In this document: positions 1-11,488 of the stretch, in pieces
How the letters are laid out: each line of letters starts with the position of its first letter
How positions within the stretch are numbered: position 1 is the stretch's first letter
Source of the DNA: Tragulus kanchil
Taxonomy: Eukaryota; Chordata; Mammalia; Artiodactyla; Tragulidae
Reading direction: 5' to 3'
Assembly: GCA_022376925.1 (NCBI GenBank)
Contig: JAIOJX010000005.1
Coordinates: forward strand, 90,679,001-90,743,000
DNA length: 64,000 nucleotides
Notes under the pieces: model-generated
Database searches by the model: none
Seen by the model: only the letters and a program-made list of their open reading frames with translations
What the model was told of the DNA's origin: nothing
Position numbers and translations under genes: made by a program

Positions 1-870
1 CAGGAAAGGAGATGAGGCAAGTTTAGGATGCCCCTGTTCCAGGAAAAAGTCTTCAGTGGATGAGGGACTGTGTGTACGCTCCTCCCCTGAACTGGATGGC
101 ATTCTGAATTTGCTTAGAAAGCAGGTTTTCACCAAAGTTTCAGTGTGATGGGCAGACCAAATAGAAATGGATTGTTTAAAGATACCCCACATGCATGCTC
201 CAGTCCAGCTCTGGCGAAAGGCACTGGAGCAGTGTTCACATGTCTGCAGACTCTAAAGTTCTTGAAGTGCCCTTTTGGTAGGATGAGGGAGGAATTTGCA
301 GAGGCAGCCACTTCCAAGCCTCTTCTGGGGCCTTCTTGGCTGAGAGAGATGTCTTGGGCAAGTGGAGATTAGAGAAGAGGGGGAAGTTGGTGGAAACAGT
401 TTATTTAAGATTGGAGTTAGTGAGAGGTTGAATCTGGCCTCTTTGAGAGTGTGAACCACCCAAAAGGAGCAAAACTTACATAAAGCAGAATCTTTGGCTT
501 CTTGCATACTGTGAGCAGTTGAGGGTGTTTTTGTTTGGGAAGGAGGATGGGGGAGTGACTATGAAAGGGTTATCTGTTTAACACTTGACCATATTCAAAG
601 TAGGTCTGTAAATTGTACACAAACACGTTCATTCCTGGTATGTAAGATCAGAGGCCGCTGAACACTTGGCGTGAAGAGTTGTGCGAGATGGTGGTTTTCT
701 TGGCACTTCCCTCAACTAACACTGACATCTCACCAAGTATGTTTTGTGAAAAGTTCTGTGGCCTCAGAGTCCAATTTTAAAATTGTTTTGAATGACAGCC
801 TATAGGTACCAGAGGCCTCTCCACTCTTCTTTAATCTCTGGTTAATATATAAAGGGAAACAAATAAGAGT
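1..870. other. Unassigned non-coding stretch
   Basis: I see no recognisable gene or repeat here. Frames of 60-84 codons on both strands overlap each other and show no family resemblance. The stretch runs up to the first base of duplication D1. Confidence 0.5.
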
Positions 871-3031
871 GCTTGTGGTTTCCTGAGTTCCCTAATACTT
901 GGCAGGTGTTACCAAGGCAAATGCAGAGGAGAGATTCCTTTAAGCTTGTGAGAGATCTGTTGGAGTTAACTCATTTTAGGGCACATTGTGATTGGTGGGT
1001 CTGACCTCTGGAGTATAATTTGAGAGGAAAAATAAGTGCGATTGACTGTGTGAAGTAAGTCTAGAGATGGAAGTAAGGATTTCTTTGAACAACACTGTGC
1101 TGCAGTTGAAGTTAAGGGTAAGCTTGCACAATCCCTGACAACACTTAACTGAAAACACAGCCCTTGATGGTAGCTGCCCAGGAATTTTGTGACAAGGCTT
1201 AGAGATCAGTTAAGTGAAGGCCTTGGTAGATTTCTCACTACTTTATTTGAAGAGAAGGTGGTATCACAATCCTACTCTTGCCTTCATGGTTTACTAGTTT
1301 CTCTGATTATGGTATTAACTTGGATGTTTCTGACCACAAAAGGGTGGATGTGTTTTCCTTGAACATATTCAGGAAGGTACCTTGCTAATCAACCACACCC
1401 TGGGAAGAAAGAGGCTTAAGTCCTAAAAACAAACAAACAAACAAAAAAAAACAGAACAAAAAAACTTTTTTAGAGTAGTTTTATGTTTGCAGCAAACTTA
1501 AGCAGAAGGTACCAGGATTTTCCAACTACTCCCCACCCTACCTCTCCTCCTCCGTTGTCAACATCCCCCACCTGAATGGTGCATTTGTTACAATCGATGA
1601 ACCAACAGTGAAACATAATCACCTAAAGTCTGTAGGGATCCTTCTTGGTGTTGTATAGTCTAGGGGTTTGGACAAATACACAGTGACATGTAGCACCATG
1701 ATAGTGTACAGAGCAGGTCCAGGGCCCTAGTACCCGCCCCCTCCCCGTCCCCACCCATATTCTGCCTTTTCATCCCTCCCTCCCCACCACTAATCTTTTT
1801 ATTGTTCCATCCAGAAAGTCATATAGTTGGAATCATACAATCTGTACTATTTTCAGATGGACATCTTTCACTTAATAATATGCATTTTAGGGGGCACTGG
1901 TTCGATCCCTGGCCCGGGAGGATCTCATGTAGTGCGGAGCTGCTAGACTATGCTTGTGGTTTCCTGAGTTCCCTAATACTTGGCAGGTGTTACCAAGGCA
2001 AATGCAGAGGAGAGATTCCTTTAAGCTTGTGAGAGATCTGTTGGAGTTAACTCATTTTAGGGCACATTGTGATTGGTGGGTCTGACCTCTGGAGTATAAT
2101 TTGAGAGGAAAAATAAGTGCGATTGACTGTGTGAAGTAAGTCTAGAGATGGAAGTAAGGATTTCTTTGAACAACACTGTGCTGCAGTTGAAGTTAAGGGT
2201 AAGCTTGCACAATCCCTGACAACACTTAACTGAAAACACAGCCCTTGATGGTAGCTGCCCAGGAATTTTGTGACAAGGCTTAGAGATCAGTTAAGTGAAG
2301 GCCTTGGTAGATTTCTCACTACTTTATTTGAAGAGAAGGTGGTATCACAATCCTACTCTTGCCTTCATGGTTTACTAGTTTCTCTGATTATGGTATTAAC
2401 TTGGATGTTTCTGACCACAAAAGGGTGGATGTGTTTTCCTTGAACATATTCAGGAAGGTACCTTGCTAATCAACCACACCCTGGGAAGAAAGAGGCTTAA
2501 GTCCTAAAAACAAACAAACAAACAAAAAAAAACAGAACAAAAAAACTTTTTTAGAGTAGTTTTATGTTTGCAGCAAACTTAAGCAGAAGGTACCAGGATT
2601 TTCCAACTACTCCCCACCCTACCTCTCCTCCTCCGTTGTCAACATCCCCCACCTGAATGGTGCATTTGTTACAATCGATGAACCAACAGTGAAACATAAT
2701 CACCTAAAGTCTGTAGGGATCCTTCTTGGTGTTGTATAGTCTAGGGGTTTGGACAAATACACAGTGACATGTAGCACCATGATAGTGTACAGAGCAGGTC
2801 CAGGGCCCTAGTACCCGCCCCCTCCCCGTCCCCACCCATATTCTGCCTTTTCATCCCTCCCTCCCCACCACTAATCTTTTTATTGTTCCATCCAGAAAGT
2901 CATATAGTTGGAATCATACAATCTGTACTATTTTCAGATGGACATCTTTCACTTAATAATATGCATTTTAGGGGGCACTGGTTCGATCCCTGGCCCGGGA
3001 GGATCTCATGTAGTGCGGAGCTGCTAGACTA
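871..3031. repeat. Direct duplication D1 (offset 1081 bp)
   Basis: Copy 1 is about 871-1950 and copy 2 about 1952-3031. I saw no difference between them when reading side by side. The unit holds unassigned sequence, the 3-prime part of an L1M remnant and the first 60-80 bases of a SINE. The junction cuts that SINE in its body ('gctgctagacta' followed at once by 'tgcttgtggtttcc'). The SINE is therefore truncated in copy 1 and complete only after copy 2. Confidence 0.97.
1892..1950 (+). mobile_element. SINE fragment cut by the D1 junction
   Basis: These are the first bases of the SINE described at 2971-3195, starting at the B-box-like 'ggttcgatccctgg'. The element stops at the junction of D1, so this is a duplicate fragment and not an independent insertion. 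Confidence 0.85.
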
Positions 3032-3195
3032 GTGTGTCCAGTTGAGAGCCAGCGCTCTGGAGCGCATGTGCCCAGAGGCAGTGCTCTGCAGCAGGAGAGG
3101 CCACTGCAATGGGAGGCCCACACAGGCCAAAGAATAAGGATGGATGAAAATAAATAAATAAATAAACAATAAAAAAGAGGCCAAAATTTAAAAAA
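2971..3195 (+). mobile_element. tRNA-derived SINE, CHR-like variant, with target-site duplication
   Basis: The 5-prime end is truncated and begins close to the tRNA B box ('ggttcgatccctgg'). The body carries 'gagaggccactgcaatggg' and 'gcccacacaggccaaag', followed by a tail of taaa repeats and 'gaggccaaaattt'. The flanks share 'aatatgcattt' (about 2958 and 3196), which is the target-site duplication. The host sequence, L1M antisense 3-prime UTR, resumes directly after it. The element belongs to the variant group also seen at 15863, 37195, 47610, 49640, 51030 and 62415. Confidence 0.85.
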
Positions 3196-3261
3196 AATAT
3201 GCATTTAACTTTCCTCCATGATTTTTCATGATTTGGTAGCTCTTTTCTTATTTTCTTTTCA

Positions 3262-3402
3262 GCTCTGCTGGGTCTTTGTTGCAGCACACAGGCAGGCACA
3301 GGCTTAGTTGCTCTGTGCATCATGTGGGATTTTAGTTCCCTGACCAAGGATTGAACCTATATCCTGTGCAGTGGAAAGTAGATTCTTGACCACTGGACCA
3401 GT
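3262..3402 (-). mobile_element. CHR-type tRNA SINE, minus strand
   Basis: The plus strand reads as the reverse complement of a CHR element. It shows 'ttgttgcagcacacaggc', 'tagttccctgaccaagg' and 'gaccactggaccag', the complement of the tRNA head. It lies inside the L1M remnant and is followed by a TC-rich and poly-T run to about 3440. Confidence 0.8.
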
Positions 3403-3474
3403 CTCTCTCTCTCTCTTTTTTTTTTTTTTTATTTTTTTTATAGCATTGAATACTCTTCCTTTGTTTGGCTGTAC

Positions 3475-3546
3475 CACAGCTTACTTATCCCTTTACCTAC
3501 CGAAGGACTTGGTTGCTTCAGTAGGTAAATGGATAAGTAAGCTGTG
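3475..3546. repeat. Short perfect-looking hairpin (31-bp arms, 10-nt loop)
   Basis: Arm 1 is 3475-3505, the loop is 3506-3515 and arm 2 is 3516-3546. I count 29 of 31 arm positions complementary. In ordinary L1M antisense sequence, the region of arm 1 and the loop is followed directly by 'ttttggcaa...tatgaataaag', and that sequence resumes at about 3552. Arm 2 is therefore an inverted copy of arm 1 inserted into the element. The locus lies outside every 1.1-kb duplication. Confidence 0.9.
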
Positions 3547-3975
3547 ATAAGTTTTGGCAACTATGAATAAAGTTGCAGTAAACATCTGTGTGCACATTTT
3601 CGGGTGGACAGAGGGTTTCTACTTATTTGGGTAAGGGTGAAGGAGTGCAATTACTGGATAGTATGATGAGAGTATTTTCATTATGTCAAGAAACTGCCAA
3701 ACTGTCTTTTTGGAGTGACTGAACCATTTTGCATTCCCACCAGCAGTGAATGAGAGTTCCAGTTGCTCCACATCCTTGCTGGCCTTCGGGTGTTGTCTGT
3801 TTTGGGTTTTGTCATTCTAATAGGTGTGTAGTGATATCTCATCATTGTGTTCTCACTTTTTAAGCCTGGTCTAAAGGCCAATAGAAGTTGATTACCAGTG
3901 ACCATTCCTGTCTTGTTTGGTATCTAGGTGCTTATTGTGCCAGGCTGCTCGTTTAATGAAGGCCAGGTTGCATGG

Positions 3976-6252
3976 GCCCGTGTTCTCCACATCTGTATGA
4001 TAGAGGTAAACATCATCTATGGGGAAGAATTGATGTACAAGGCCATTCATCTATGTCCACAAGTTTCCAGTGCTACAGCTTGCCCCTGGTGTGTTTTATT
4101 TGGGTTAGAGGTGAAATGGAATGTTTTGTGTGATTATCCAGTTTCTTCCAGTAAATCTGCAGTGGAGCCAGACTGTTGATTATCAATCAAAACATCGTCT
4201 GAGTGGAGAAAATAAACATAAAGACAAATGCTCAGTCACCCTGTAGAGTAGTTTTCAGATGTTAGGCTTGATCTTTCTGGCTTGTTCTGTGGGTTAAAAT
4301 GTAGTTGGAGATTGTCTGATTCATTGTAGTGAGAGGTGTCCAGGGGTCGTGGTCTCTGAGAAAAGGAGGAAATACAGTTGTGGTCAGTCATTGAATCGCT
4401 TCTAAGTTCTGGAGTAGTTTCTCAGGGCATAAGCAGTCTTATTTCTGGGGTGGCTAGTTCTCTAAGGTGTGTTTTCTAGACCAGCTCAGATGTTTGCCGT
4501 GCGTTTGGTTTAGAGATAAAGGCCCATGATAAATCACTAGAATTTAAGTATCTTTTTCCTATTTATAAAATTAGTCTTTCATTATAGAAGTTGAGGGAGA
4601 TACAGGACTACAAAGGCATTTTGAAGTTATAGCTACAAAGGCATTTTGAAGTTATAGAAGAAAAAATGTTAGTATGGCATGATTAAAAAACCTAGCTATT
4701 TTAAATATCAACAGTGTAACAATTTCACTAATAAAAGCCAGCATATAGTTAATACTGTGGATTTTGGATTGTTTACTCTGGAAGCCTAATACACTATTTT
4801 CCATTTCTTAAGACTTTGTTTTGGCAGACTACGAAGCTATCAGATCAGCATTACCCTTATAAAAAGGTGTAGTGTGTGACGTTTTTTTTCCTTTAATTTT
4901 TTTTTTTTTTCCTTAGGTTCTTAGGGCAGCACCCAACTTTAGACACAACTTTGAGAAAAGCATGACCTCACAGTCAGGTCTAATTATACACAAGTCCAGT
5001 CTTCTTAAAGAGGCTATTCTTAGATTTCATCTATGTGTTTCGCATAACCGCTTGGCATTTTTTTAAAAAGCCCCACAAAATTGTCGAGGAGGTTGAGACC
5101 ATCTTTTCTAGTGCTTTTATTTATTTTGCTTTGGGGGGGGGATGGGGAATTTAGTTGTGGCCCGTGTTCTCCACATCTGTATGATAGAGGTAACATCATC
5201 TATGGGGAGGTGAAATTTGGAATGTTTTTTGGTGGTAAATTTTTTTCCAGTTTCTTCCAGTAAATCTGCAGTGGAGCCAGACTGTTGATTATCAATCAAA
5301 ACATCGTCTGAGTGGAGAAAATAAACATAAAGACAAATGCTCAGTCACCCTGTAGAGTAGTTTTCAGATGTTAGGCTTGATCTTTCTGGCTTGTTCTGTG
5401 GGTTAAAATGTAGTTGGAGATTGTCTGATTCATTGTAGTGAGAGGTGTCCAGGGGTCGTGGTCTCTGAGAAAAGGAGGAAATACAGTTGTGGTCAGTCAT
5501 TGAATCGCTTCTAAGTTCTGGAGTAGTTTCTCAGGGCATAAGCAGTCTTATTTCTGGGGTGGCTAGTTCTCTAAGGTGTGTTTTCTAGACCAGCTCAGAT
5601 GTTTGCCGTGCGTTTGGTTTAGAGATAAAGGCCCATGATAAATCACTAGAATTTAAGTATCTTTTTCCTATTTATAAAATTAGTCTTTCATTATAGAAGT
5701 TGAGGGAGATACAGGACTACAAAGGCATTTTGAAGTTATAGCTACAAAGGCATTTTGAAGTTATAGAAGAAAAAATGTTAGTATGGCATGATTAAAAAAC
5801 CTAGCTATTTTAAATATCAACAGTGTAACAATTTCACTAATAAAAGCCAGCATATAGTTAATACTGTGGATTTTGGATTGTTTACTCTGGAAGCCTAATA
5901 CACTATTTTCCATTTCTTAAGACTTTGTTTTGGCAGACTACGAAGCTATCAGATCAGCATTACCCTTATAAAAAGGTGTAGTGTGTGACGTTTTTTTTCC
6001 TTTAATTTTTTTTTTTTTTCCTTAGGTTCTTAGGGCAGCACCCAACTTTAGACACAACTTTGAGAAAAGCATGACCTCACAGTCAGGTCTAATTATACAC
6101 AAGTCCAGTCTTCTTAAAGAGGCTATTCTTAGATTTCATCTATGTGTTTCGCATAACCGCTTGGCATTTTTTTAAAAAGCCCCACAAAATTGTCGAGGAG
6201 GTTGAGACCATCTTTTCTAGTGCTTTTATTTATTTTGCTGAGGATGGGGAAT
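3976..6252. repeat. Direct duplication D2 (offset 1109 bp, 1184 at its start)
   Basis: Copy 1 is about 3976-5150 and copy 2 about 5159-6252. The first 90 bases of copy 2 are degraded. About 75 bases present in copy 1 (within 4020-4130) are missing and the remainder is scrambled, after which the copies agree almost base for base. The end of copy 1 is also altered, with a run of nine G (5133-5141) where copy 2 has 'tgag'. Confidence 0.95.
4608..4657. repeat. 25-bp tandem repeat, two units
   Basis: Two adjacent units start with 'ctacaaaggcattttgaag' and end in 'ttatag'. The same pair recurs at about 5717-5766 because it lies within D2. Since it is present in both D2 copies, it probably belongs to the genome itself. 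Confidence 0.9.
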
Positions 6253-6344
6253 AGTTGAGAGAACGACCAGGTATCTGGTTTGTGGTGACTCCTGTTCAAG
6301 ACCAGAGACACTGGTTTGGAGCAGAAATCTGAAGTAGCTGTTAC

Positions 6345-6800
6345 TTGCGCACAGACTTTCAATGGCTTCCACTGCCCTCTGGCTCCAGGTCAACTTTCTG
6401 TGGTTTACCAGGCTCTGTGTGATCCGGCCCCTGCTTGCTTCACAGACACACCCCTCACATTCTCAAAGCTCTTTGCTGAACTGCTGGTTCCTGGAGTCTC
6501 AGTAGATTTCCCTGGCTTCTCTAAGATGTACCTTTGCCCTTAAATGTCCTTCCCTATCCCTTCACTTCGTAAATCCAAACAGACTGTACTTCCGCCTGAC
6601 CCCAGTGTGCACTTGAGCTGCCTCTTTACCAGTCACATGCTGGGTTAGGTGCTCATTCGTGAGACTCCCTCCTCTCCAGGCCCCCAGGAGGTAGGTCTCT
6701 CCCCTTTGGGAGACACGAGATGATTTCAGTCCTTTGGGGCCAGAATTTGCCTTGTTCATTCACTTCCATTCTTCGGTGCCTGGCACTCAGGAGACACTCA
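6345..6800 (+). mobile_element. L2 LINE 3-prime remnant
   Basis: The stretch follows the well-known L2 3-prime pattern. It has 'caatggcttccactgccct', then 'gtgatccggcccctgcttgc', a cysteine/leucine-like coding remnant, and finally 'ggtgcctggcactcaggag'. Divergence is high and the boundaries are approximate. Confidence 0.65.
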
Positions 6801-7258
6801 AGGGTATGTTGGGCCGACCGCAGAGGCATAGAGTCATGAGGTGTTTTTGTTTTCTCTTACTGAGCGAGGGAGCCAAGAGTTTCTCCTGACTTTGTGCTCC
6901 TAGAGGCTGCTCTCCTCCCTGGGTCCGCAACAGCAAACACCGTTTTCTCCATCGTTGGATGTATGAATGGATAACACTGTATTGGGGGACCATTACCACC
7001 AGTCTGTGTCCCAAGCCTTGGCCTTCCGGCTAAGGGTGATGTCATAGGCTACCTTGTAGCGCATACCTACTAGGCATTCATGATACATTTTCACCTCTAA
7101 AAGGGGACAGAGTCTTTGGGTCCACTTTCCCAAGGGTTTTATGAGCAAGGCTTAGGGGAGAAAGTGACTCTGTTGGAAGTGTTCAGTTTTAGCACCTCAG
7201 TTTTGCTGATGGTGACAGGTCACTCCAGGCATTCCTCATAACCGTATTTAACGTTGAA

Positions 7259-9519
7259 ATGCCCCAGGGTTACTTCTGGAAAACAACCGTGGGCCTTCCT
7301 GTGGGTGGGGAGGGGGCAGTATCAGTGCAAATAGCAGGCACCTGAAGCTCCAATTGGAAACATTGCAAACAGGAGATGGAGATTTGCTGATGGAGATTTC
7401 CTTGTGCATTTCCACGTATGACTTGCAGTGTAGAGTTTAGGGGATTGATAGAGTGACACAGTGTATACTTGCATCCTTTTTTTTTTTTTTCTTCTCTTCT
7501 TCCTCAATCATGCCAGGTGGTATTTACACCTAGAAATGCTAATATGAGCTTTTAGATTCATACAGCCAGATTGAGCAAGGAGAACGAAGAAGGTGACCTT
7601 ACTCCTTGCCTCAGGTACTTTCTCCCTCAGTGGGCAGGTGTTGGCTTTTGGTTTTTAGTCACCGGCAGTTGCTTTTAGATGGACTGAATAATCCTCAGAG
7701 CTGGTGATCACAGGTTCAGGGTGTTCCTGCTTGTTGGTGGTTAAAATTTTCCTGACAGAGAAATGAATACTTTGGAAAATCTTTCTAATTGTCAGCATCT
7801 TGGAGTGGTGTTAACTTGCAGGCTCTTCCTACCCGCCCAAGGCTGTCAGATTTTCTTACCTTTTATGTTCATCAAGCCCACAGCCGTGGATTTCTTCCCA
7901 GTGCTCTAACTCATAAATTGCAAATGTCACTCGGTGTAGGTGTTTTGTTTCAGGGAGAACTAGCAAAGGGTTAATAGTTTGACGGTTATTTAGAATGATT
8001 TCACCTATTTTCGTCCCTAGATCTGATGCATGGAATGCAGATTAGTGATTAAAATTCAGTTTCATACTCGCTAGTTTAATGCTGGGAAATTTTCACCTCT
8101 TCAGGAAGGTGCAGAATGGCGTGTCATAAATAAAGCCTGAAATAGGCAGTATTCAACCTACAAGTACTTGGGAACTGCCCTTTGGATGCCAGATACTCCA
8201 AAATACCCAGAAGGAATGTAAGGGCTTCTCCAGCAGGATTGCACTTGACTGGTGTTCAGGGGGGTACAGGAATTCAGAGCAGAGAACTGGCCTTTCCTCT
8301 CCAGCACTTTACAGCCCAGAGAGTTACGAGTGCAGAAATAACCCACAAGCAAATGGAAGCCAGAAAGGTGGTTCAGGCAATGCCCCAGGGTTACTTCTGG
8401 AAAACAACCGTGGGCCTTCCTGTGGGTGGGGAGGGGGCAGTATCAGTGCAAATAGCAGGCACCTGAAGCTCCAATTGGAAACATTGCAAACAGGAGATGG
8501 AGATTTGCTGATGGAGATTTCCTTGTGCATTTCCACGTATGACTTGCAGTGTAGAGTTTAGGGGATTGATAGAGTGACACAGTGTATACTTGCATCCTTT
8601 TTTTTTTTTTTCTTCTCTTCTTCCTCAATCATGCCAGGTGGTATTTACACCTAGAAATGCTAATATGAGCTTTTAGATTCATACAGCCAGATTGAGCAAG
8701 GAGAACGAAGAAGGTGACCTTACTCCTTGCCTCAGGTACTTTCTCCCTCAGTGGGCAGGTGTTGGCTTTTGGTTTTTAGTCACCGGCAGTTGCTTTTAGA
8801 TGGACTGAATAATCCTCAGAGCTGGTGATCACAGGTTCAGGGTGTTCCTGCTTGTTGGTGGTTAAAATTTTCCTGACAGAGAAATGAATACTTTGGAAAA
8901 TCTTTCTAATTGTCAGCATCTTGGAGTGGTGTTAACTTGCAGGCTCTTCCTACCCGCCCAAGGCTGTCAGATTTTCTTACCTTTTATGTTCATCAAGCCC
9001 ACAGCCGTGGATTTCTTCCCAGTGCTCTAACTCATAAATTGCAAATGTCACTCGGTGTAGGTGTTTTGTTTCAGGGAGAACTAGCAAAGGGTTAATAGTT
9101 TGACGGTTATTTAGAATGATTTCACCTATTTTCGTCCCTAGATCTGATGCATGGAATGCAGATTAGTGATTAAAATTCAGTTTCATACTCGCTAGTTTAA
9201 TGCTGGGAAATTTTCACCTCTTCAGGAAGGTGCAGAATGGCGTGTCATAAATAAAGCCTGAAATAGGCAGTATTCAACCTACAAGTACTTGGGAACTGCC
9301 CTTTGGATGCCAGATACTCCAAAATACCCAGAAGGAATGTAAGGGCTTCTCCAGCAGGATTGCACTTGACTGGTGTTCAGCTTGGCCCTGGCTGTGTGCT
9401 ACAGGGAATTCAGAGCAGAGGGGAAATGGCCTTTCCTCTCCAGCACTTTACAGCCCAGAGAGTTACGAGTGCAGAAATAACCCACAAGCAAATGGAAGCC
9501 AGAAAGGTGGTTCAGGCAG
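7259..9519. repeat. Direct duplication D3 (offset 1121 bp)
   Basis: Copy 1 is about 7259-8379 and copy 2 about 8380-9519. The main difference is a 19-base gap near the end of copy 1 (about 8260-8272, 'ttcaggggggtacagg'), where copy 2 has 'ttcagcttggccctggctg'. The third version at about 10560 agrees with copy 2 here, so copy 1 is the faulty one, 110 bases from its junction. Confidence 0.96.
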
Positions 9520-11488
9520 ATGGGTGCCAGGGCTCCAGGGAGGGCTGGCTTACCTTCCACCTTCCCAAATGAAGTTCATCTCGGCGGATACCTTTAAGAG
9601 AAACAGTGTGTCATATTCACTCACAGTTTAATTAGCTTGGAGTTTATTTTATAAGGCAGCAATTGGAGAGAACTGTTGCTCAATTTATCTGTGTCCAGGT
9701 GGCACCAAAAGGCTTTTTGTTTGTTTTTAATTTTCTTTTTATGTGGTGATGATTGAAAAGAAATGTCAGTGATGTTTTAAATTTCATAATTTATATCTGC
9801 CCCTAGACAAAAATTATCTAGGTGGTTTTTTTCGTCTATTCCTATTATACTTGGGGGCCCACCTACTTTCCTTACAGGGAAATTTTTGGATGGACCGGAT
9901 TTCTTAAGTCTTTCATGGAAACTGGGAGAGCCAAGTCTTCTTAATGTTAAAAATGAATTAGATACTAGTTTGTGGGCAATGGCGAATTCCAATTTTGTTA
10001 AAAAAAAAAAAAAAGCAGTGTTGATGGATGGGATAATCTTGCGTGCATCTGTTCCAGATCAAACCAGTCTTCGTGGGTGCCAGGTGTGTGTCCTAAGGGA
10101 GCAGTTAATACCCTCCAGGGCATCTCAGGGCACTTGGGATCGAATGAGGCCATCTGGTACTGCAGAACAGAGTTGGGATAGTCAGCCAGACCTGGTAAAC
10201 TGGGGCGAAAGAAAACAGCATGGACTGTGGGTAGCTAAGGAAAGTTCTTAGAAACGTGGTACCTGTTTAAGATAGCAAAGGGTTAATAGTTTGACGGTTA
10301 TTTAGAATGATTTCAAGTCCCTAGATCTGATGCATGGAATGCAGATTAGTGATTAAAATTCAGTTTCATACTCGCTAGTTTAATGCTGGGAAATTTTCAC
10401 CTCTTCAGGAAGGTGCAGAATGGCGTGTCATAAATAAAGCCTGAAATAGGCAGTATTCAACCTACAAGTACTTGGGAACTGCCCTTTGGATGCCAGATAC
10501 TCCAAAATACCCAGAAGGAATGTAAGGGCTTCTCCAGCAGGATTGCACTTGACTGGTGTTCAGCTTGGCCCTGGCTGGGTGCTACAGGGAATTCAGAGCA
10601 GAGGGAACTGGCCTTTCCTCTCCAGCACTTTACAGCCCAGAGAGTTACGAGTGCAGAAATAACCCACAAGCAAATGGAAGCCAGAAAGGTGGTTCAGGCA
10701 GATGGGTGCCAGGGCTCCAGGGAGGGCTGGCTTACCTTCCACCTTCCCAAATGAAGTTCATCTCGGCGGATACCTTTAAGAGAAACAGTGTGTCATATTC
10801 ACTCACAGTTTAATTAGCTTGGAGTTTATTTTATAAGGCAGCAATTGGAGAGAACTGTTGCTCAATTTATCTGTGTCCAGGTGGCACCAAAAGGCTTTTT
10901 GTTTGTTTTTAATTTTCTTTTTATGTGGTGATGATTGAAAAGAAATGTCAGTGATGTTTTAAATTTCATAATTTATATCTGCCCCTAGACAAAAATTATC
11001 TAGGTGGTTTTTTTCGTCTATTCCTATTATACTTGGGGGCCCACCTACTTTCCTTACAGGGAAATTTTTGGATGGACCGGATTTCTTAAGTCTTTCATGG
11101 AAACTGGGAGAGCCAAGTCTTCTTAATGTTAAAAATGAATTAGATACTAGTTTGTGGGCAATGGCGAATTCCAATTTTGTTAAAAAAAAAAAAAAAGCAG
11201 TGTTGATGGATGGGATAATCTTGCGTGCATCTGTTCCAGATCAAACCAGTCTTCGTGGGTGCCAGGTGTGTGTCCTAAGGGAGCAGTTAATACCCTCCAG
11301 GGCATCTCAGGGCACTTGGGATCGAATGAGGCCATCTGGTACTGCAGAACAGAGTTGGGATAGTCAGCCAGACCGACGTAGGTCATGACTGAAAAAAGTT
11401 TTCCATAGAAGCAAAGAGGACAATGAAAGAATGAAAACAGCATGGACTGTGGGTAAGCTAAGGAAAGTTCTTAGAAACGTGGTACCTG
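9082..11488. repeat. Direct duplication D4 (offset 1183 bp, 1191-1221 at the ends)
   Basis: Copy 1 is about 9082-10264 and copy 2 about 10273-11488. Copy 2 lacks 8 bases about 40 nt from its start ('tttcaagtccctag'). The end of copy 1 lacks about 40 bases that both later versions carry (around 11375-11430). Copy 1 of D4 overlaps copy 2 of D3, so the segment 7964-8379 occurs three times (also at 9083-9519 and 10274-10705). Confidence 0.95.

Larger units (their letters stand above)
1433..3850 (-). mobile_element. L1M (old mammalian L1) 3-prime remnant, minus strand
   Basis: Read on the plus strand, the order is antisense L1M 3-prime UTR (about 1470-1890, repeated at 2551-2970) and then antisense ORF2 end (about 3208-3262 and 3437-3850). 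The second part includes the typical stretches around 'tgcattcccaccagcagtg' and 'ctccacatccttgctgg'. It is interrupted by two SINEs (2971-3195 and about 3262-3402), by duplication D1, and by a short inverted insertion at 3516-3546. No intact reading frame remains. The exact subfamily needs a consensus alignment. Confidence 0.8.
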
